This document shows, piece after piece, positions 59,906 to 64,000 of a stretch of DNA of 64,000 bases. The translations under genes were made by a program, and so were the position numbers. This DNA comes from Streptomyces sp. F001 (GTDB taxonomy: Bacteria; Actinomycetota; Actinomycetes; Streptomycetales; Streptomycetaceae), in assembly GCF_004187715.1 (NCBI RefSeq), contig NZ_QZWF01000007.1, positions 124,001 through 188,000 on the forward strand, read 5' to 3'. Each line of letters begins with the position of its first letter. Position 1 is the first letter of the stretch. The notes under the pieces were generated by a model. It was not told where the DNA came from. It did not search any database and saw only the letters and a list, made by a program, of their open reading frames with translations.

Positions 59906-60355
59906 GTGTTCTCCCTTTGAGTCGTTGTTGTTCAACTTCATCGGGAGCGTGGGCCGTTGGCACCCAGTGTGATCTGGACGGGTGAAGGCGTAGGGCAGCG
60001 GGGCGTAGCCCGTTACGGCAATCAGGTCACACCGGAATTCATCCGGCCGGCGTTTCTCAGCGATCCGGCATGCCTGAGCGGCGGGCAGCGGTTATGGCCC
60101 TGAGCCATTCGGGTGACATATGCCAATTGCCTTGCGGCTGCAGCGCGGGAAATGGATTACTGGAATGGATCTAACCGGTGGGCCGCCCATTCTCGCCGGG
60201 GGATGCGGCAGTCGGTTCATCCGCGGCTTTCTGCAGGAGCTCGGGTGATCACACCGGCATACCGCGATGGGCACCCCTGGTGGAGAATTTGGATCCCGTT
60301 CAGCCGGTGCCGTTCGCGGCACCGGCTGATGCGGTAGCTCGGACCACAACAGCCA
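59906..60355. other. 450-bp non-coding stretch
   Basis: Between the beta-helix gene start and the DUF2550 stop. No ORF with good codon use. It must hold the beta-helix promoter (59906-60100) and the terminator at 60301-60328; the middle (60110-60180) is AT-richer than average. Confidence 0.55.
60301..60328 (-). terminator. Terminator of DUF2550 gene with TTCG tetraloop
   Basis: CAGCCGGTGCCG (60301-60312) pairs perfectly with 60317-60328 around TTCG. 27 bases after the DUF2550 stop. Confidence 0.85.
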
Positions 60356-60802
60356 TCAGGCGACGTTCACACGCTGCCCCGGAGGCGCCGCCTCCAGCCA
60401 GGCAAGGAAACCGGTCAACGCGTCTTCGCTCATGGCGAGTTCAAGACGCGTGCCCCGGTGCAGACAGACCAGGATCACCGCGTCGGACAGCAGCGCCAGC
60501 TCCTCCTCGCCCTCGGGAACCCGGCGGCCGGCCACCTCGATCTGGGAGCGTTCCAGGATGCGGCGCGGGCGGGGGGCGTAGGAGAAGACCCGGTACCACT
60601 CCACCCGGTCGCCGTTGTAGCGGGCCACGCCGTAGGCCCAGCCCTTGCCGCCGGTGTCGGGTTTCTCGGGGACGTCCCAGCGCAGGCTGCAGTCGAAGGT
60701 GCCGCCGGAGCGCTGGATGAGTCTGCGGCGCAGGCCGAAGACGAACAGACCCACCACCACGAGGGCCACGACAATTCCGCACACAGTCAGAGCGAGGACC
60801 AT
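60356..60802 (-). CDS. DUF2550 membrane protein
   Basis: 148 residues from the ATG at 60802 (AGGAGG 9 bases upstream; a GTG at 60808 is too close to it). One N-terminal membrane helix (LTVCGIVVALVVVGLFVFGL) and a cytoplasmic domain with GGTFDCSLRW and KGWAYGVARYNGDRVEWYRV, the family signature. It stands next to the atp operon in many actinobacteria, but no function is assigned. Confidence 0.9.
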   Translation of the reverse strand: MVLALTVCGIVVALVVVGLFVFGLRRRLIQRSGGTFDCSLRWDVPEKPDTGGKGWAYGVARYNGDRVEWYRVFSYAPRPRRILERSQIEVAGRRVPEGEEELALLSDAVILVCLHRGTRLELAMSEDALTGFLAWLEAAPPGQRVNVA

Positions 60803-60858
60803 CGGCACCGACCTCCTCGTCTCCTAGGTAACGGAACGTAAAAAACACCCACATCTGG

Positions 60859-60906
60859 CTCAGCCGCGGCCGGATCCGGATTGCTCCGGTTCCAGCCGCG
60901 GCTGAG
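60859..60906 (-). terminator. Terminator of the atp operon
   Basis: CTCAGCCGCGGC (60859-60870) pairs perfectly with 60895-60906 across a 24-base loop. On the minus strand it is followed, after 13 bases, by TTTTTT. It lies 28 bases beyond the atpC stop. Confidence 0.85.
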
Positions 60907-60934
60907 TGACGTCATCGCACGGCGCGTGCTCTGG

Positions 60935-61309
60935 TCAGCGCGCCGTCGCCGCACGCAGTCGGACCTCCGCGCGACGCTCGGCGAAGGCATCCTCCTCCGA
61001 CTTCGCGCGTTCGAGCGCCCGCTCCGCGCGCTGGACATCGATCTCGTCCGACAGCTCGGCGATCTCGGCCAGCAGCGACAGCTTGTTGTCCGCGAACGAG
61101 ATGAAACCGCCGTGCACCGCGGCGACGACCGTCCCACCATCACTCGTACGGATGGTCACCGGGCCCGACTCCAGCACACCGAGCAGCGGCTGGTGACCGG
61201 GCATGACGCCGATGTCGCCGGACGTGGTGCGCGCGACGACCAGGGTGGCCTCGCCGGACCAGACCTCTCGGTCGGCCGCGACCAGCGCGACGTGCAGCTC
61301 AGCAGCCAA
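60935..61309 (-). CDS. atpC: ATP synthase epsilon subunit
   Basis: 124 residues from a TTG (GGAG 7-8 bases upstream). The beta-sandwich domain (LHVALVAADREVWSGEATLV, GDIGVMPGHQPLL) is followed by two C-terminal helices (QRAERALERAKSEEDAFAER). Part of the central stalk of F1; the C-terminal helices regulate the motor. Last gene of the operon, separated from atpD by an unusually structured 195-bp spacer. Confidence 0.95.
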   Translation of the reverse strand: MAAELHVALVAADREVWSGEATLVVARTTSGDIGVMPGHQPLLGVLESGPVTIRTSDGGTVVAAVHGGFISFADNKLSLLAEIAELSDEIDVQRAERALERAKSEEDAFAERRAEVRLRAATAR

Positions 61310-61504
61310 GGGTGGCTCCTCGGGTCACCACCCGGCGTGGTTGCCGGGTGTTGGTTCATAAGTCTAGTAGGGCTCCGAGCACCAAGTCGTCGAGGCCCAG
61401 CCCCAGGGCTCTGCTGGGGGTCTGGGGGTTATCCCCCAGGCAATGCAGCAATGGGCGTGAGAGAGGGGGCGGGACGCGCCCGCCCCCTCCTCAAGAGCAC
61501 GACG
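61310..61504 (-). promoter_or_regulatory. Hairpin-rich spacer between atpD and atpC
   Basis: GAGGGGGCGGG (61463-61473) pairs with CCCGCCCCCTC (61479-61489) around ACGCG, and CTGGGGG (61422-61428) with CCCCCAG (61433-61439) around TTAT. Both would form in the atpD-atpC transcript and may reduce read-through or protect the mRNA 3' end of atpD. Confidence 0.6.
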
Positions 61505-62940
<1,436 letters not shown>

Positions 62941-62941
<1 letters not shown>

Positions 62942-63855
62942 TAGTAGTCACTCCCCGCGGTCGCGTCGGCCAGGGCGCTCGCGCCACCGACGATCTCGCT
63001 GATTTCCTGGGTGATTTCGGCCTGGCGGGCCGCGTTGGCAAGCCGGGTGAGGTTCTCGATGAGCTCACCGGCGTTGTCAGTGGCCGACTTCATCGCGCGC
63101 CGCGTGGCGGCGTGCTTGGAGGCGGCCGACTGGAGCAGCGCGTTGTAGATGCGGCTCTCCACATAGCGCGGCAGCAGGGCGTCGAGGACGTCCTCCGCCG
63201 ACGGCTCGAAGTCGTACAGCGGAAGGATCTCGCCCTTGGGCGCCTCCTCCGCGACCTCTTCGAGGCTGAGCGGCAGCATGCGGGAGTCGACCGCAGTCTG
63301 CGTCATCATCGACACGAACTCCGTGTAGACGATGTGGAGTTCGTCCACGCCGCCGTCCGCGGTGTCCTTCTCGATGGCCCCGATCAGGGGCGCCGCGACC
63401 TTCTTGGCGTCCGCGTACGTGGGCTCGTCGGTGAAGCCGGTCCACGACTGAGCGATCTTGCGCTCACGGAAGTTGTAGTGGGCCACACCGCGCCGGCCGA
63501 CGATGTACGTGTCGACCTGCTTGCCCTCGCGCTCGAGGCGCTCGGTCAGCTGCTCCGCCGCCTTGATGGCGTTGGAGTTGAAGGCACCGGCGAGACCACG
63601 GTCGCTCGTCAGCAGCAGCACCGCGGACCGGGTGACCGTCTCGGCCTGGGTGGTCAGCGGGTGCTTGGTGTTCGACCCGGTACCGACCGCCCTGACCGCG
63701 CGGGTCAGTTCCTGCGCGTACGGCGTGGAGGCCGCCACCTTGCGCTGCGCCTTGACGACGCGCGAGGCGGCGATCATCTCCATCGCCTTGGTGATCTTCT
63801 TGGTCGCGGTGACGGATCGGATGCGACGCTTGTAGACCCGGAGCTGGGCTCCCAT
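62941..63855 (-). CDS. atpG: ATP synthase gamma subunit
   Basis: 304 residues, with GGAAGGGA before the ATG. N-terminal helix MGAQLRVYKRRIRSVTATKK and C-terminal helix AARQAEITQEISEIVGGASA build the coiled-coil rotor shaft; the middle is the Rossmann-like domain (LLTSDRGLAGAFNSNA). Rotates inside the alpha3-beta3 ring. Lies 22 bases after atpA. Confidence 0.97.
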
Positions 63856-63877
63856 GAGTCAGGTCCCTTCCTTTACG

Positions 63878-64000
63878 TCACTTGGCGACAGCGGCCGGAG
63901 CCTCTTCGCCGAGCAGCTTGCCGTCCGAGGTCTCGAACTGCTTCTTGAACTCCGCGATGGCGTCGGCGACGGCCGTGAGGGTGTCGTCCGACATCTTGCC
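63878..64000 (-). CDS. atpA: ATP synthase alpha subunit, C-terminal 40 residues
   Basis: Only the 3' end is in the window: KMSDDTLTAVADAIAEFKKQ and a tail ending APAAVAK with stop at 63878-63880. Sequence fits the C-terminal helices of AtpA, and its place before atpG is the standard operon order. Confidence 0.93.
   Translation of the reverse strand, partial: GKMSDDTLTAVADAIAEFKKQFETSDGKLLGEEAPAAVAK

Overview
The window is a 64-kb piece of a high-GC actinomycete chromosome, almost certainly a Streptomyces. The evidence is the strong G/C third-position bias, the single TTA codon among all the genes, many GTG and TTG starts, and a gene order that I recall from the S. coelicolor core. That order runs from a two-component pair and a sugar ABC transporter through pfkA, pta-ackA, pyk, icmA, absC, meaB, thiolase, methylmalonyl-CoA epimerase, scy, filP, nucS, a 3-hydroxyacyl-CoA dehydrogenase, a cobalamin adenosyltransferase and chiC to the atp operon, read from the start of the window to its end. 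I see no tRNA, rRNA, CRISPR array, transposase or prophage genes. Both edge genes are cut: a sensor kinase on the left and atpA on the right.

Layout. 1-5.3 kb: CitA/DcuS-type two-component pair and a CUT1 sugar ABC transporter with a DasR-like site in its promoter. 5.3-12.8 kb: PPOX protein, an HTH regulator and the glycolysis/acetate block pfkA, pta-ackA, pyk. 12.8-17.1 kb: a minus-strand cell-surface operon (DUF6230, DUF6114, Ser/Pro-rich secreted protein) and a thioredoxin-TPR protein. 17.3-27.8 kb: regulators, icmA with paired palindromes upstream, a self-contained TetR operon with two perfect or near-perfect operators, two DUF3817 membrane proteins and three tandem AIM24 genes. 27.8-34.2 kb: absC, an OmpR-type two-component pair facing an Asp-rich PepSY-like exported protein, then thiolase-meaB and epimerase. 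34.4-39.4 kb: the coiled-coil polarity genes scy and filP. 39.4-43.5 kb: two tandem ABC-2 exporters. 43.5-54.1 kb: LLM oxidoreductase (with the TTA codon), nucS, a large P-loop membrane protein, a STAS protein, 3-hydroxyacyl-CoA dehydrogenase, cobalamin adenosyltransferase and a NarL-type two-component pair. 54.1-56.1 kb: chitinase C with DasR-type repeats. 56.1-59.9 kb: an accessory block (two IPT/TIG proteins and a secreted beta-helix protein). 60-64 kb: DUF2550 and atpCDGA.

How the genes work together. Several scattered genes serve one pathway: IcmA, MeaB, methylmalonyl-CoA epimerase, cobalamin adenosyltransferase, thiolase and 3-hydroxyacyl-CoA dehydrogenase all belong to acyl-CoA and B12-dependent mutase metabolism. 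PfkA, pyruvate kinase, Pta and AckA handle lower glycolysis and acetyl-CoA overflow. ChiC and probably the sugar transporter respond to amino-sugar control.

Two patterns deserve attention. Reading frames break at G/C homopolymers in the sugar permease, icmA and the second ABC exporter, which looks like sequence error or very recent decay. At least ten genes have a TAnnnT box 6-8 bases before the start codon and no Shine-Dalgarno, so they are probably leaderless.
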